Of a stretch of 43,315 bases of DNA, positions 1-8,946 are shown piece by piece. This DNA comes from Candidatus Desantisbacteria bacterium CG1_02_49_89 (GTDB lineage: Bacteria > Desantisbacteria > UBA1551), in assembly GCA_001871075.1 (NCBI GenBank), contig MNUP01000128.1, forward strand, positions 1-43,315, in the 5' to 3' direction. Position 1 is the stretch's first letter, and every line of letters starts with the position of its first letter. The notes below the pieces were generated by a model. That model saw only the letters and a program-made list of their open reading frames with translations. It ran no database searches and was not told where the DNA came from. The position numbers and the translations under genes were made by a program.

Positions 1-580
1 CCTTTTCTCCCTCTATGCTGATGGATCTGATGTCGCTGACCCTCAGAGCCGTAACACCGCTGCCTGTCTTTAGCGTGACCCATTCTATCCTGGGCTCTAA
101 CAGGACCGGCTGCGGAACAAAATTAGGATAATAGCCATACTGCCCGTAGAAAGCGTTGCGGTCAGTGTTTTCCAGCCTTTCAGCCGGTTGCTGATAATAC
201 TGGAATCCTACCAATGTCCCTTTCAACTCCTGCTTGTCAGATGCCTGGATAGTTGCTTTTTCACCCGTATTACTTTTTATAAGGTCTTCTATTTTTACGA
301 TGGTCTCCTGCTGGAAGACCTCGGTCTTCTGCGCCTTTATGGACTTAAGCGGCACGCCCTCCGTAAGACTTGCCCCCCAGAAAGCGCCAAGGCTCGCGTC
401 AGGTATCTCGTCTAGGATCACCTGACCGTTTACCGGAACCGCCTTCCCCTCGCACCTCAGGTACGCGAACCCGTTCTTGAATATCACCGCCTCTTTTACT
501 TCCGGGAACTGCGCCGTGTCAGTCGCGTTTGCAGTTGCCGTAAGCAACATCAACAGCAAAACCAATATCATCTTTTTCAT
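1..580 (-). CDS. Secreted protein, 3'-truncated by the window edge; resembles the N-terminal part of DUF4139/DUF4140-type proteins
   Basis: Absent from the ORF track because it runs off the window. The reverse complement from 580 reads MKKMILVLLLMLLTATANATDTAQFPEVKEAVIFKNGFAYLRCEGKAVPVNGQVILDEIPDASLGAFWGASLTEG... with a signal peptide and a GGAGG Shine-Dalgarno just upstream. Domain assignment is by resemblance only. Confidence 0.75.
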   Translation of the reverse strand, partial: MKKMILVLLLMLLTATANATDTAQFPEVKEAVIFKNGFAYLRCEGKAVPVNGQVILDEIPDASLGAFWGASLTEGVPLKSIKAQKTEVFQQETIVKIEDLIKSNTGEKATIQASDKQELKGTLVGFQYYQQPAERLENTDRNAFYGQYGYYPNFVPQPVLLEPRIEWVTLKTGSGVTALRVSDIRSISIEGEK

Positions 581-712
581 TATACCTCCAATTATAAACA
601 AAAATCAATAGTGAAATGTCAAGACCTGACCCCAGCTTATTCTTTTTTCATAATCACTTAAAAATCACTGTAATCATCTTTTAAAGAAAAATAGAACCGT
701 CCCCCTTTTTCC

Positions 713-997
713 CTATTTCTTATAAACCTTGCCGCGGTCGTCAGCCGCTGTCATGAACACTATTTTCTTGTCTTTGTCGATTTCATAAAAAAACCGCCAT
801 TCCCCTATGCGGTATCTCCACGTATCGTGCTCCTGACCGGTAAGTTTTACTATTTGCGAGCCGAAGTAAGGCTGCTTCCTTAATTTGGGATAGGCATAGT
901 TTTTGAGCTTTGCCTTTATTTTTTCCTGCCTTCCCCTGAAATCTTTTTCCAGGTCCTCCAGAAAACCTTCGGTCTCGAATATCCTGTACCCGTTCAT
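713..997 (-). CDS. RelE/ParE-superfamily toxin
   Basis: 94 aa with RelE-like motifs (WRYRIGEWRFFYEIDKDKKIVFMTAADDRGKVYK); 4-bp overlap with the upstream antitoxin ORF. Confidence 0.82.
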   Translation of the reverse strand: MNGYRIFETEGFLEDLEKDFRGRQEKIKAKLKNYAYPKLRKQPYFGSQIVKLTGQEHDTWRYRIGEWRFFYEIDKDKKIVFMTAADDRGKVYKK

Positions 998-1233
998 ACA
1001 AATTTGCCTTTAAGAGCTTTCGCCTGGCTATGCCCTCTTTCCAGTTTCTTCATAAGGCTTTTATTGGCTTTTATCTCGGCCATCTCGGCCGGGTCGATCA
1101 GGCTGGATTCCTCGATGTGCCTTAGCGCCATTGTTTCGATAAAATTAGATATCGGCCGGTTATCCAGTTTAGCCCCTGCGGCAAATTCTTCATAAGCTTC
1201 TTCCGAAAGCCTTAAAGTGATCGTTTTTGGCAT
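994..1233 (-). CDS. Ribbon-helix-helix antitoxin
   Basis: MPKTITLRLSEEAYEEFAAGAKLDNRPISNFIETMAL is RHH-like. The start is moved from 1242 to 1233 because AGGAGG lies 8 nt upstream of that ATG. Confidence 0.8.
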   Translation of the reverse strand: MPKTITLRLSEEAYEEFAAGAKLDNRPISNFIETMALRHIEESSLIDPAEMAEIKANKSLMKKLERGHSQAKALKGKFV

Positions 1234-1266
1234 AATAAACACCTCCTTTTCATCTGCTTCATATAT

Positions 1267-1295
1267 ATTCTATCATACTCTAATGTATTTGTCAA
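1267..1295 (-). promoter_or_regulatory. Sigma70-like promoter of the RHH/RelE toxin-antitoxin operon
   Basis: The reverse complement reads TTGACA-(17 nt)-TAGAAT upstream of the antitoxin start. Confidence 0.7.
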
Positions 1296-1564
1296 GAAAA
1301 AAGAGATTAAAAAAACTTGGGTGTCAGGTCACTTATCACCTACATACCCGGGCCAGGCACGCTTTCCCTGCAAATTCTTTTGCGAGATTCCTGAGACTCT
1401 CATTCTTACTGCATTTTTCCGCTCCACCTTCCATCCCGGAACCTCTATTTTGCTTCCTTAAACTTTCAGCTTTCAGCTAAAAAGCGGGTATAATCCCACT
1501 TTTTTTACTCCTCAACTCCCGGACCTTGACCGCAGAGCGGGCGGGGCAACTCCAGGACTTGCTG

Positions 1565-1641
1565 TTTTTCCGAAGAACCATCCACACAGCTCTGGCTCGA
1601 AGGTCCCTGCGTTGAGCGCCGGAGGCGCTGCAGGGACAAAA
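1565..1641 (+). repeat. Dispersed palindromic repeat family A, copy 1
   Basis: TTTTTCCGAAGAACCATCCACACAGCTCTGGCTCGAAGGTCCCTGCGTTGAGCGCCGGAGGCGCTGCAGGGACAAA; aligns by eye with the copies at 2472, 7195, 12511 and 29802. Confidence 0.75.
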
Positions 1642-1712
1642 TACCATTAATCCATTAATCAAACTGTTTCTAATGTCAAGACCTGACACCTTTTTTATTT
1701 AAGAAAAATTTC

Positions 1713-1745
1713 AAATGTAAAGATCTGTTAGAGACACCACACTAG
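1713..1745 (+). repeat. Solo right end of the MITE-like element seen at 43107-43278
   Basis: AAATGTAAAGATCTGTTAGAGACACCACACTAG matches AAATGTAAAGATCTGTTAGAGACACTACACTAG near 43245-43277, with one difference. Confidence 0.75.
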
Positions 1746-1806
1746 ATAACGAACTGCGGGGGTTGCCTCATTTCCGGTTTCATCGGAACTACAGGGATCG
1801 CTAAAT

Positions 1807-1847
1807 AACCTGAATTGTTCAATTATTTAAAGGGAATAAAAAATGGT
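1807..1847 (+). repeat. 41-bp exact direct repeat, copy 1
   Basis: AACCTGAATTGTTCAATTATTTAAAGGGAATAAAAAATGGT is identical to 2629-2669. Confidence 0.9.
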
Positions 1848-1936
1848 GCCGTGCCAGCCGAAGCATTTGCGATCTATCTGCGAAATGCAGATGCCCAGAT
1901 TGCAAAGTATTTGCGTAGGCGTGGGCTGTCCCTAAT

Positions 1937-2443
1937 TTATAAGAAAAACACCAGGATAGGAACCACATTGGCAGCTCCCAGGATAATAAGAAGCCAGAAA
2001 GGCAGGCTCCTGCCCCTCTGCCCTGCTTTGTCTTCAAGCTTCCCCGCGATAAACACCGCCATTGACAGCATAACGATAAAAGCCCAGACCGGCGGCGCGA
2101 GCTTTGGCTGCCATCCTGTGACCAGATATAGACCGAAAACAAACCACCCCTCTATCATTGCCAGGATACCTGTGCTTGAGTAAATATTAAGTTTTCCGGA
2201 CTGCTGGCCGCCGGGTTTGTTTTCATACTTGATCCTGCTGTATATCTCCGCGGCGATAGAAGCGGAAACTAAAATTGATACCAGGCAGAATAAAACCAGG
2301 CACAATGAATAATGGCGGGTATGCCCGTAAAAAAGCAGCAGGGCTAAAAATATGAACGAAACGATCGCCGAAGAAAAAATTAAAAATCCCGTTATCTTTT
2401 CTAACCTTTTCCCACCATTCCCGGATCCCTCGTTTTCCATCAT
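1937..2443 (-). CDS. Small multi-pass membrane protein of unknown function
   Basis: 168 aa with several hydrophobic segments; GGAGG upstream of the start. Confidence 0.65.
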   Translation of the reverse strand: MMENEGSGNGGKRLEKITGFLIFSSAIVSFIFLALLLFYGHTRHYSLCLVLFCLVSILVSASIAAEIYSRIKYENKPGGQQSGKLNIYSSTGILAMIEGWFVFGLYLVTGWQPKLAPPVWAFIVMLSMAVFIAGKLEDKAGQRGRSLPFWLLIILGAANVVPILVFFL

Positions 2444-2471
2444 GCCGGCCTCCGTTCAGTAAACATAGTTG

Positions 2472-2554
2472 TTTTTTCGAAGAGTCATCCACTCAGTCCT
2501 GACTCGCAGACCCCCGCGTTTTGTCCCGATTCTTTTTATCGGGACTGCAGGGGG
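2472..2554 (+). repeat. Dispersed palindromic repeat family A, copy 2
   Basis: TTTTTTCGAAGAGTCATCCACTCAGTCCTGACTCGCAGACCCCCGCGTTTTGTCCCGATTCTTTTTATCGGGACTGCAGGGGGC. Confidence 0.75.
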
Positions 2555-2628
2555 CATTGAACCTTGGAACCATTGATCCTTTTATCTATTAATCTATTAA
2601 TCAAATAAGGAGCCATCCACTAGCTTTT

Positions 2629-2669
2629 AACCTGAATTGTTCAATTATTTAAAGGGAATAAAAAATGGT
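2629..2669 (+). repeat. 41-bp exact direct repeat, copy 2
   Basis: Identical to 1807-1847. Confidence 0.9.
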
Positions 2670-2950
2670 CGCTGTCCCTATTTTTCACACATTGAGTGGG
2701 TTTGGTTGTTCTATTTTAGTCGATAGTGAAATGTCAAGACCTGACCCCAGCTACTTAATTTTATAACGTTCGACTTACGACGTTCGACGGTATTTAAAGA
2801 ATTAAGTAATGTGTCCCCGGAATCAATATGACCCCAGCTTTTCACTTGCCGATGTACGATGCACGACCCGCTAGGGCGATGCACGGTATTTAGCTAATGA
2901 AGACCTGACACCTTTTTTTTGCGCATTTATGACCCCTTAATATCCCCTTG

Positions 2951-2983
2951 ACTAATCGTGCACTAATCGTGCACTAATCGTGC
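2951..2983. repeat. 11-bp tandem repeat (ACTAATCGTGC x3)
   Basis: Three exact copies, overlapping the 3' end of the AlbA_2 gene that stops at 2974. Confidence 0.9.
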
Positions 2984-4365
2984 ACTCGATATCTCGTACT
3001 CCGCCCCATCCCAATCTGAACGATAACTTTCTTTTGTAAAAGATCGTTTAAGTCTTTATTTGCCTGTCTTAATGAAACTCCGGATATTTCGGCGTATTTT
3101 TTCCGCGAGATTTCACCTTTCGCTTTAAGGTATTCTATCGCCTTCTTTTGGCGATCATTCAGATCCAACTTATGAAGTTTTTGATCTTCGATTGCCTTGG
3201 CAAACGCCTTTCCGGGCCCCCTCAACGTAACGTTGAACCCTCCAGACAATTCTTCGAATATTGGATCGGCCAGTTTCTCCGCCCGCATGGCCTCGACTAC
3301 GCGATTCGTTCCCTTCCCCCAATGCTCGATGTATTTAATGTAGAACAGGCGTTCGGCGAGGAATCTGTTACGCGGTATCGAGAGATGCTTGCGCTTAAGC
3401 ATTGCAGGGGTAAGCGGTTTGGGCAACTCTCCCGGATTCCAAACTTCGATACGGCCGTCGTAAATCGACAAATGAGTGTCCGCATTCGACCAATAGTCCC
3501 TGTGTGCAAGTGCGTTGTTCAGAATCTCTTCCAGCGCTCTGAATGGGTATTCCCATTTATCGAACCGTTGATTGGCATCGAAGAAAACCGCGTGCTTGGT
3601 ATGTTCCGCGATGAAAGCCAGGGCTTTTTCGCGGAGATCAGGGATAGTTCCTTCCAGCACTTTCATGTCGAGATAATCGTTCCCTTCGCTACCCTTGAAC
3701 CTGGCGACACGAATCTTCGCTTGCACGAAGAATTTCTGCGGCTGTTTTCCAAAAAGTAAAATAGCCGTATTGTTCGGCTTACTGCCTTTAAGCAAGTTTA
3801 ATCGCGCAAGCGCATCTTTCACGCTCGTTTTTGCCGGTACGATCAAGCGTTTTTCATCCTTGGCTTTATCCAGAAACCATGATACCTTGGCCGCGTCGAT
3901 GTCTTTTAGCGAAGCGCCCTTGCATACCGCCTCATCAAATTGAAGTTTATCTTTATGTTTTTCGAAGATTAACCGCTCGTATTCGTCTTTGGTCATCTTG
4001 ACCGTCGAACGCCCCGCGCGCTTATATGGCCGCCCGAACGCAAGCACCAGGCGATCGTGCGATTCTTTGACCTCTATGACAACCACTTCCTTGCCGTGAA
4101 TATTCTTAACGGTTACCTTTGGGTAAAGTTTCGGATCCGTGTGCTGGGCGATTTGGTTGACCAATTTCTCGATCGTGCCCTTGCCGATTTGAACTCCGAC
4201 AACCTTGCCTTCCGGAGAGACACCGATAAATATCCGGCCGCCTTCTGTATTCGCGAAAGCGACCGCCGTCTCTACGATTGCGTCCATCTCGGATAAAGAC
4301 TGCTTCCGCTCAACCGTCGTTGATTCAGCAGAACCAATCATCTTTGATAAATTCTTCGTCTTCAT
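2974..4365 (-). CDS. AlbA_2/RecG-like putative DNA-binding protein with HATPase_c_4-like C-terminal region and winged-helix tail
   Basis: 463 aa; ESTTVERKQSLSEMDAIVETAVAFANTEGGRIFIGV, LNNALAHRDYWSNADTHLSIYDGRIEVWNPGELP and HWGKGTNRVVEAM are characteristic of the family. Confidence 0.88.
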   Translation of the reverse strand: MKTKNLSKMIGSAESTTVERKQSLSEMDAIVETAVAFANTEGGRIFIGVSPEGKVVGVQIGKGTIEKLVNQIAQHTDPKLYPKVTVKNIHGKEVVVIEVKESHDRLVLAFGRPYKRAGRSTVKMTKDEYERLIFEKHKDKLQFDEAVCKGASLKDIDAAKVSWFLDKAKDEKRLIVPAKTSVKDALARLNLLKGSKPNNTAILLFGKQPQKFFVQAKIRVARFKGSEGNDYLDMKVLEGTIPDLREKALAFIAEHTKHAVFFDANQRFDKWEYPFRALEEILNNALAHRDYWSNADTHLSIYDGRIEVWNPGELPKPLTPAMLKRKHLSIPRNRFLAERLFYIKYIEHWGKGTNRVVEAMRAEKLADPIFEELSGGFNVTLRGPGKAFAKAIEDQKLHKLDLNDRQKKAIEYLKAKGEISRKKYAEISGVSLRQANKDLNDLLQKKVIVQIGMGRSTRYRVHD

Positions 4366-4891
4366 ATTCTTCTCAAATAGAATCCTTGATCGCCCGGCGC
4401 TCTTCTTTTAACTCTTTTTGAATTCCGCCCTTAATTTAAAGACCTTTCCGCCACTGTATTTAACCTCGGTAATTTCATGTCCTCCAGTTATCCAAAATAA
4501 ACCAGCCTGTCCCCTTTTACATTCGGTATTGACCTAATTCCGGGGACATAATACTTAATTCTTTAAATACCGTCGAGCGTCGAACGTCCCGCCCAACAAG
4601 ATTTCCTCCCTAAAGATTTCCACCTTTAAGATTTGCGCCCTAAATATTGGCGCATCCGCCAATTCTTAAGGCGGAGACGGACAAGGGCGGACAAGGGCGG
4701 ACAAGCTGTGCATCGCAAAATGCAGTCATGGTTTAAAAACTTGTCAACGTATCAGCGTGTCAACGCAACTGCAAGGTTTTTTTATTTGAAACAGTGTTAA
4801 CTCTGAGATACAGTCATTTGTTAAAAACTACTACTGGTTCCGTGGTTCTGGGTTTAAAAGTTAAACAGATTGAATAAATAGAAACAACGAA

Positions 4892-5893
4892 CTATTTTTT
4901 TAGTAGGTTTAAAACCACTTTTATCATTATATCCTTTTCCGTAAGTTTACTAGCGGCAATCATCAACGTCAAGGTAATCAACGTGTTTTCGTCTATGCGC
5001 TTACTGCCATCGAGGCACAATAAAATGTCATTCCGCTGTAAGAAATATACAAATAAAGTCGCGGCGATACGTTTATTACCATCCACAAAGCTGTGGTTCT
5101 TTGTTACAAAATATAAAAGGTGCGCGGCTTTCTCTTCGATTGTCGAATAGACATCTTTCTTGCCGAAAGTTTGGTAAATAGCCCCTATGGAGCTTTTAAA
5201 ACCGCTGTCTTTTTCCTGCCCGACAAGCGGGGAATCTTTAAACCTTACCTTTATCTCGCTTATAATGTTTTTAGCCTCTTCATACGTCAATTCATATTTT
5301 ACTTTTTGAGTTCCTGCCGGCGTCGCAAGCCTCTGATGGTCGAAATCATCTAAAATATTCAGCGCTCGTGAGTATTCTTCAATAATTCGAATAATTCCTT
5401 TAGACTCATCCGGCACATCCTCCAACGATGCAATGTTGCCCAATAAGCGCACCGCTTCCCGCAAATTGCAAATTTTTTCTGATTGCACCCGGAGCTTTTT
5501 TTCATTGAGCGTGTAACCATCCAATAGATACCGGCGCAGAACATTTGTGGCCCAAATACGAAATTGTGTTCCTTGTTTAGAATTCACGCGATAACCGACA
5601 GAAATAATCGCATCCAGACTGAAATATTCTACTTGATAGATTTTTCCGTCCGTACCAGTTGTTGCAAATTTTGCAACAACTGAATTTCTTTTTAACTCAC
5701 TTTCTTTAAATATATTATGTAAATGCCTCGATATAACGGATTTATCCCGTTCAAACAGGTCTGACATCTGGTTAAGACTTAACCAAACGGTATCCTTGAC
5801 CAGCCGCACCTCCAATCTGTTTTTGTATAAAACAACTTGTCCTCGGGAATCTTCTATCTTCATTAGCTTTTTAGGCGCCATTTTACCCCGCAA
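4892..5893 (-). CDS. RhuM-family protein with C-terminal Fic/Doc-like domain
   Basis: N-terminal RhuM block (VWLSLNQMSDLFERDKSVISRHLHNIF ... YFSLDAIISVGYRVNSKQGTQFRIWATNVLRRYLLDGYTLNEKKL) plus the Fic motif HSFVDGNKRIAATLFVYFL. Confidence 0.9.
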   Translation of the reverse strand: MRGKMAPKKLMKIEDSRGQVVLYKNRLEVRLVKDTVWLSLNQMSDLFERDKSVISRHLHNIFKESELKRNSVVAKFATTGTDGKIYQVEYFSLDAIISVGYRVNSKQGTQFRIWATNVLRRYLLDGYTLNEKKLRVQSEKICNLREAVRLLGNIASLEDVPDESKGIIRIIEEYSRALNILDDFDHQRLATPAGTQKVKYELTYEEAKNIISEIKVRFKDSPLVGQEKDSGFKSSIGAIYQTFGKKDVYSTIEEKAAHLLYFVTKNHSFVDGNKRIAATLFVYFLQRNDILLCLDGSKRIDENTLITLTLMIAASKLTEKDIMIKVVLNLLKK

Positions 5894-5917
5894 GCTGATA
5901 ATTTTTTATTAAATAAT

Positions 5918-5933
5918 GGGGACGGGTTCATTT
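5918..5933 (+). repeat. Solo RAYT-element end sequence
   Basis: GGGGACGGGTTCATTT is identical to part of the 26-bp inverted repeats flanking the RAYT at 21651-22411. Confidence 0.7.
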
Positions 5934-6432
5934 GTTTATTAAAGATGATTACGGTGATTATTAAATACTGATTACAGTGATTATCAGAAGAAGATTACGG
6001 TGATTATTAAAAGATGATCTTTGCTACGCCGATCAGGTCCAGCGAGACAACATTCTTTGTGGGCCATGTCGATAAACGACGAATTCCGGTGATTACAAAA
6101 TGTCCCGATAAATCGGGACCGCTACACAACAGATTGCCGCGCCCTGCGGGCTCGCAATGACCCACCTACGCCATCCTACTTCGCTAAAGCTTCGAAGGAC
6201 AAGTTTGAGGGTTCTCCTGCAAGTACGACCAGCTCCCGCCTACGTGAATACTCAGCAAACTTATAATTTTCCTATCCTACTACGCCAAGGCTTCCGCCTG
6301 CGTTAAACCAAATGAGTCCAAGATTTTCCTATTCGGAAAGGACTCATTTGAACTCCGGCGGACAAGTCGCTCAGGTACAGGGCAGGCACCTAAACCAATT
6401 CGTCGGAATTACAGACACACTGCCTTTTCCTG

Positions 6433-6753
6433 TTATTTATCTCTTTCTTGCTTTTTCAGATACTCAATGCCTTTTTTAGTCAAACGATATTTTTGCAGAC
6501 GACTGTTTGGTTTGTCTGGGATCGTGTATTCGATCAGATCCTGCTTTAACGCCGATTTCAAGTATCGCTCTTTAAAATTTGCCCGTCCTTTTAAGCTAAT
6601 TTTTTTCTGCAATTCCTGCCGCGTCATTTTACCATGGATAATCTTCAATAAACGTATTATCTCTTCATTGACTTGGCCCGCGACTTGACCCGCGACTTGG
6701 CCTGTGGTTTGAATAGGAGCCTTTTTCGCCGAGGGTTGTTTTCGCCATATCAT
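6433..6753 (-). pseudogene. C-terminal fragment of an AlbA_2/RecG-like protein
   Basis: TGQVAGQVAGQVNEEIIRLLKIIHGKMTRQELQKKISLKGRANFKERYLKSALKQDLIEYTIPDKPNSRLQKYRLTKKG is the winged-helix tail typical of AlbA_2 proteins, but no catalytic or AlbA portion is present. Confidence 0.6.
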
Positions 6754-6824
6754 CAGAATAAAAAATCCGTTTTCTAACCGAAACTCCGGCGGACACAGCG
6801 GGTTCAGGGCAAGCTTACGAGAAC

Positions 6825-8201
6825 TTATTTTTCGATCACTTCCCAGTGACCGCCTTTATCCGGGCCGATACGGCGAAGCAGACCTTTTTCTTTTAATTTC
6901 TTTAAGTTCCACTCAACGCCCCTGCGAGTTAATTTTGCCTTTTGCATAATTTCATTTTGAATTATTCCGGGATCTGCTTTAATTAAAGCAAGGATTTTCT
7001 CCACAGTTTTCTTTAAGAGACCTTCTTCACCTTTTCCTTTCCTCTTGAAGGTCACGATGAAATGAGTTCCTATTTCCCTGAAGTCCGCATCGGGTTCCCG
7101 CGAAAGTATGAGATTTATGCCCCTCCCCCACTTTTCGATGAAATGCACTCTGTGGAACAGCTCAGCGATAAGTTCGTTTCGGCGTGTGGATGTATTGTCC
7201 CTGTAGCCCCTTCGGGGCTTAACACAGGGATCTGCGAGCCAGAACGGGGCTGATGGCTCTTCGGAAACCATTTTTGTTTTTATGTCGGTTATAGTCAAAC
7301 CGCCGTAAAGAAGCCCCGGGTTTCTGATCTCAAGACGGTTCTTAAAGATCGCAATATTCACGGAGTCATATTCCCTGTAATCCCTGTGACAGAAGGCGTT
7401 GATTACTGCTTCCCTGAACGCTTCCCTGTCTATTTCAGGAACATCTATTCTGCGTAAACCATCGAGCTTCATTCCGATATGAATATTTTTCAGTATGTAT
7501 TCCTGCGCCTTTTCGATAAGAAAGAACGGGTCACCCTCATAATCCTGCATATCCACGGGAATCGCCGTGTCATTAGTCGCGAAAACCGCGCACCTGAGCT
7601 TTGCGTTAGGGAAGAACTGCCGCGGATCCCTGGCAAAAAGCATTACGGCCGCGTTGCGGATCTTGCCATCAGAACAAAGCCCCAGTTTTTGCAGGGAACT
7701 TTTAATATCGTCATACTTCAAACCTGCTATCTTTAAAAATGACCTTAACTTTTTCGAGCTGATATGAGAATATTTTGCCTTTTCGCAAACCAGCGTATCC
7801 CAGTTCAGCTTGTCCTTATTTTTCGCCAGAAACATCTTTTCTAATTCTCTTGCGCTTAGCTGCTTGTTTTCATCGCTAACCCTCATATATGCTTTGCCAA
7901 AAGCCAGGTAAGGTATTTCTGTCCCTTCAAATTCTATGACCGCACATCTCTTTCCGTTTATTTTTTCAGCCGCGATTTTAGGATAAATCCTGGGCTCTAC
8001 GTTGCTCGAAACCGCCTGAGAAATATCCCTGATCGTTTTTCCGCCGATTTCCTGGCCGACCACGGTGCCGTCATTCTTTATGCCGAAATATACCTTTCCT
8101 TTGGCGTGTTTATTGAGAATGGCTGAAATCGCGATGACCGCTTCTTTCAGCTCGGAAGTTGATTTCTTGAATTCCACGTTTTCGGATTCCTTTAATTGCA
8201 T
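6825..8201 (-). CDS. AlbA_2/RecG-like protein (second paralog) carrying an in-frame family A repeat insertion
   Basis: MQLKESENVEFKKSTSELKEAVIAISAILNKHAKGKVYFGIKNDGTVVGQ ... INAFCHRDYREYDSVNIAIFKNRLEIRNPGLL ... FIEKWGRGINLI. The track start at 8477 is rejected because its extra N-terminus is translated repeat DNA. Confidence 0.85.
   Translation of the reverse strand: MQLKESENVEFKKSTSELKEAVIAISAILNKHAKGKVYFGIKNDGTVVGQEIGGKTIRDISQAVSSNVEPRIYPKIAAEKINGKRCAVIEFEGTEIPYLAFGKAYMRVSDENKQLSARELEKMFLAKNKDKLNWDTLVCEKAKYSHISSKKLRSFLKIAGLKYDDIKSSLQKLGLCSDGKIRNAAVMLFARDPRQFFPNAKLRCAVFATNDTAIPVDMQDYEGDPFFLIEKAQEYILKNIHIGMKLDGLRRIDVPEIDREAFREAVINAFCHRDYREYDSVNIAIFKNRLEIRNPGLLYGGLTITDIKTKMVSEEPSAPFWLADPCVKPRRGYRDNTSTRRNELIAELFHRVHFIEKWGRGINLILSREPDADFREIGTHFIVTFKRKGKGEEGLLKKTVEKILALIKADPGIIQNEIMQKAKLTRRGVEWNLKKLKEKGLLRRIGPDKGGHWEVIEK
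7195..7268 (-). repeat. Family A repeat, copy 3, inside a coding sequence
   Basis: The reverse complement GTTTCCGAAGAGCCATCAGCCCCGTTCTGGCTCGCAGATCCCTGTGTTAAGCCCCGAAGGGGCTACAGGGACAA aligns along its length with 12511-12592. Confidence 0.85.
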
Positions 8202-8265
8202 ACCCGGTCCTTTTATAACCATTTTGTTGACATCAACGAAATGGTCCGCGATGCTCTGCCAAATT

Positions 8266-8342
8266 TTACGGGGCTCCCTCCTTAAAGATCGGCAGCTTGC
8301 CCGCCAACGCTTGCTGGGCGGGGGTCTTCGAAAAGGCTTGCC
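8266..8342 (+). repeat. 77-bp exact repeat (chimeric family C hairpin with nested family D), copy 1
   Basis: TTACGGGGCTCCCTCCTTAAAGATCGGCAGCTTGCCCGCCAACGCTTGCTGGGCGGGGGTCTTCGAAAAGGCTTGCC is identical to 12354-12430. Confidence 0.92.
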
Positions 8343-8461
8343 ATATCCACCCCGATGGACATCGGGGCGAGACCTCGCCCTAAAGGGGCGGGCGAAAACA
8401 AATATTACGGGGCTGAAGCCCCTACTCCGTGAAAACCAGAGGCAACTTTCTTGTTCCACCC

Positions 8462-8946
8462 CAGCTTGATGTGCCAAAATGGCACTTCAAAATTTGCCCC
8501 CTGCAGCTGCTCCGTTTTTTTAACCAGCCTTTTCCGGTTCAGCGTATAACCCTTGATCAAATGCTCTTTCAGCGTCCTGGTCGCCCAGATTCTAAATTGA
8601 GTTGCCCTGCTTGAATTAACTCTGTAACCAATTGAAATAATAGCATCGAGGTTGAAGAACTTAGTATTATAAATTTTCCCATCTTTTGCAGTATGTTCCA
8701 AAATGGAACTAACTGAATTTTCACTTAATTCTCTGCTTGCAAAAATATTCCTAAGATGTTTTGTAATGGCCGGCTTTGGGTACCGAATAGTTGAGATATT
8801 TGCTGCTGCGTAAGCCAGACAGTCTCTTCACGCAACCTGACTTCAAGGTTTGGCCCTTTTGAAGTTTTATAGATTATTATCTCGCCCTTGTTAATGGGGT
8901 CAGGTCTTGACATTTCACTCTTCCTTTTACTGATAAAAAAACCCAC
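8462..8946 (-). pseudogene. Frameshifted and 3'-truncated RhuM-family gene
   Basis: Frame 1: NKGEIIIYKTSKGPNLEVRLREETVWLTQQQISQLFGT. After a shift near 8780 the reading resumes KPAITKHLRNIFASRELSENSVSSILEHTAKDGKIYNTKFFNLDAIISIGYRVNSSRATQFRIWATRTLKEHLIKGYTLNRKRL. It then runs into repeat DNA without a Fic domain. Confidence 0.85.
8896..8918 (-). repeat. REP-like motif GTGAAATGTCAAGACCTGACCCC
   Basis: The same motif lies at about 612-636 and 2726-2750 (plus strand), with a variant at 1672-1690. It overlaps the 5' end of the RhuM pseudogene. Confidence 0.75.

Noticed and set aside
1477-1689. Small minus-strand ORF in the family A repeat region
   Set aside because: Translated repeat DNA with no coding features.
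2951-2983. Possible CRISPR-like array (11-bp tandem repeats)
   Set aside because: Units are contiguous with no spacers and only three copies; no cas genes in the window.
8202-8477. N-terminal extension of the 550-aa AlbA_2 ORF
   Set aside because: Translates the 77-bp repeat and CCCCGATGGACATCGGGG palindromes; the family N-terminus begins at MQLKESENVEFKKS.
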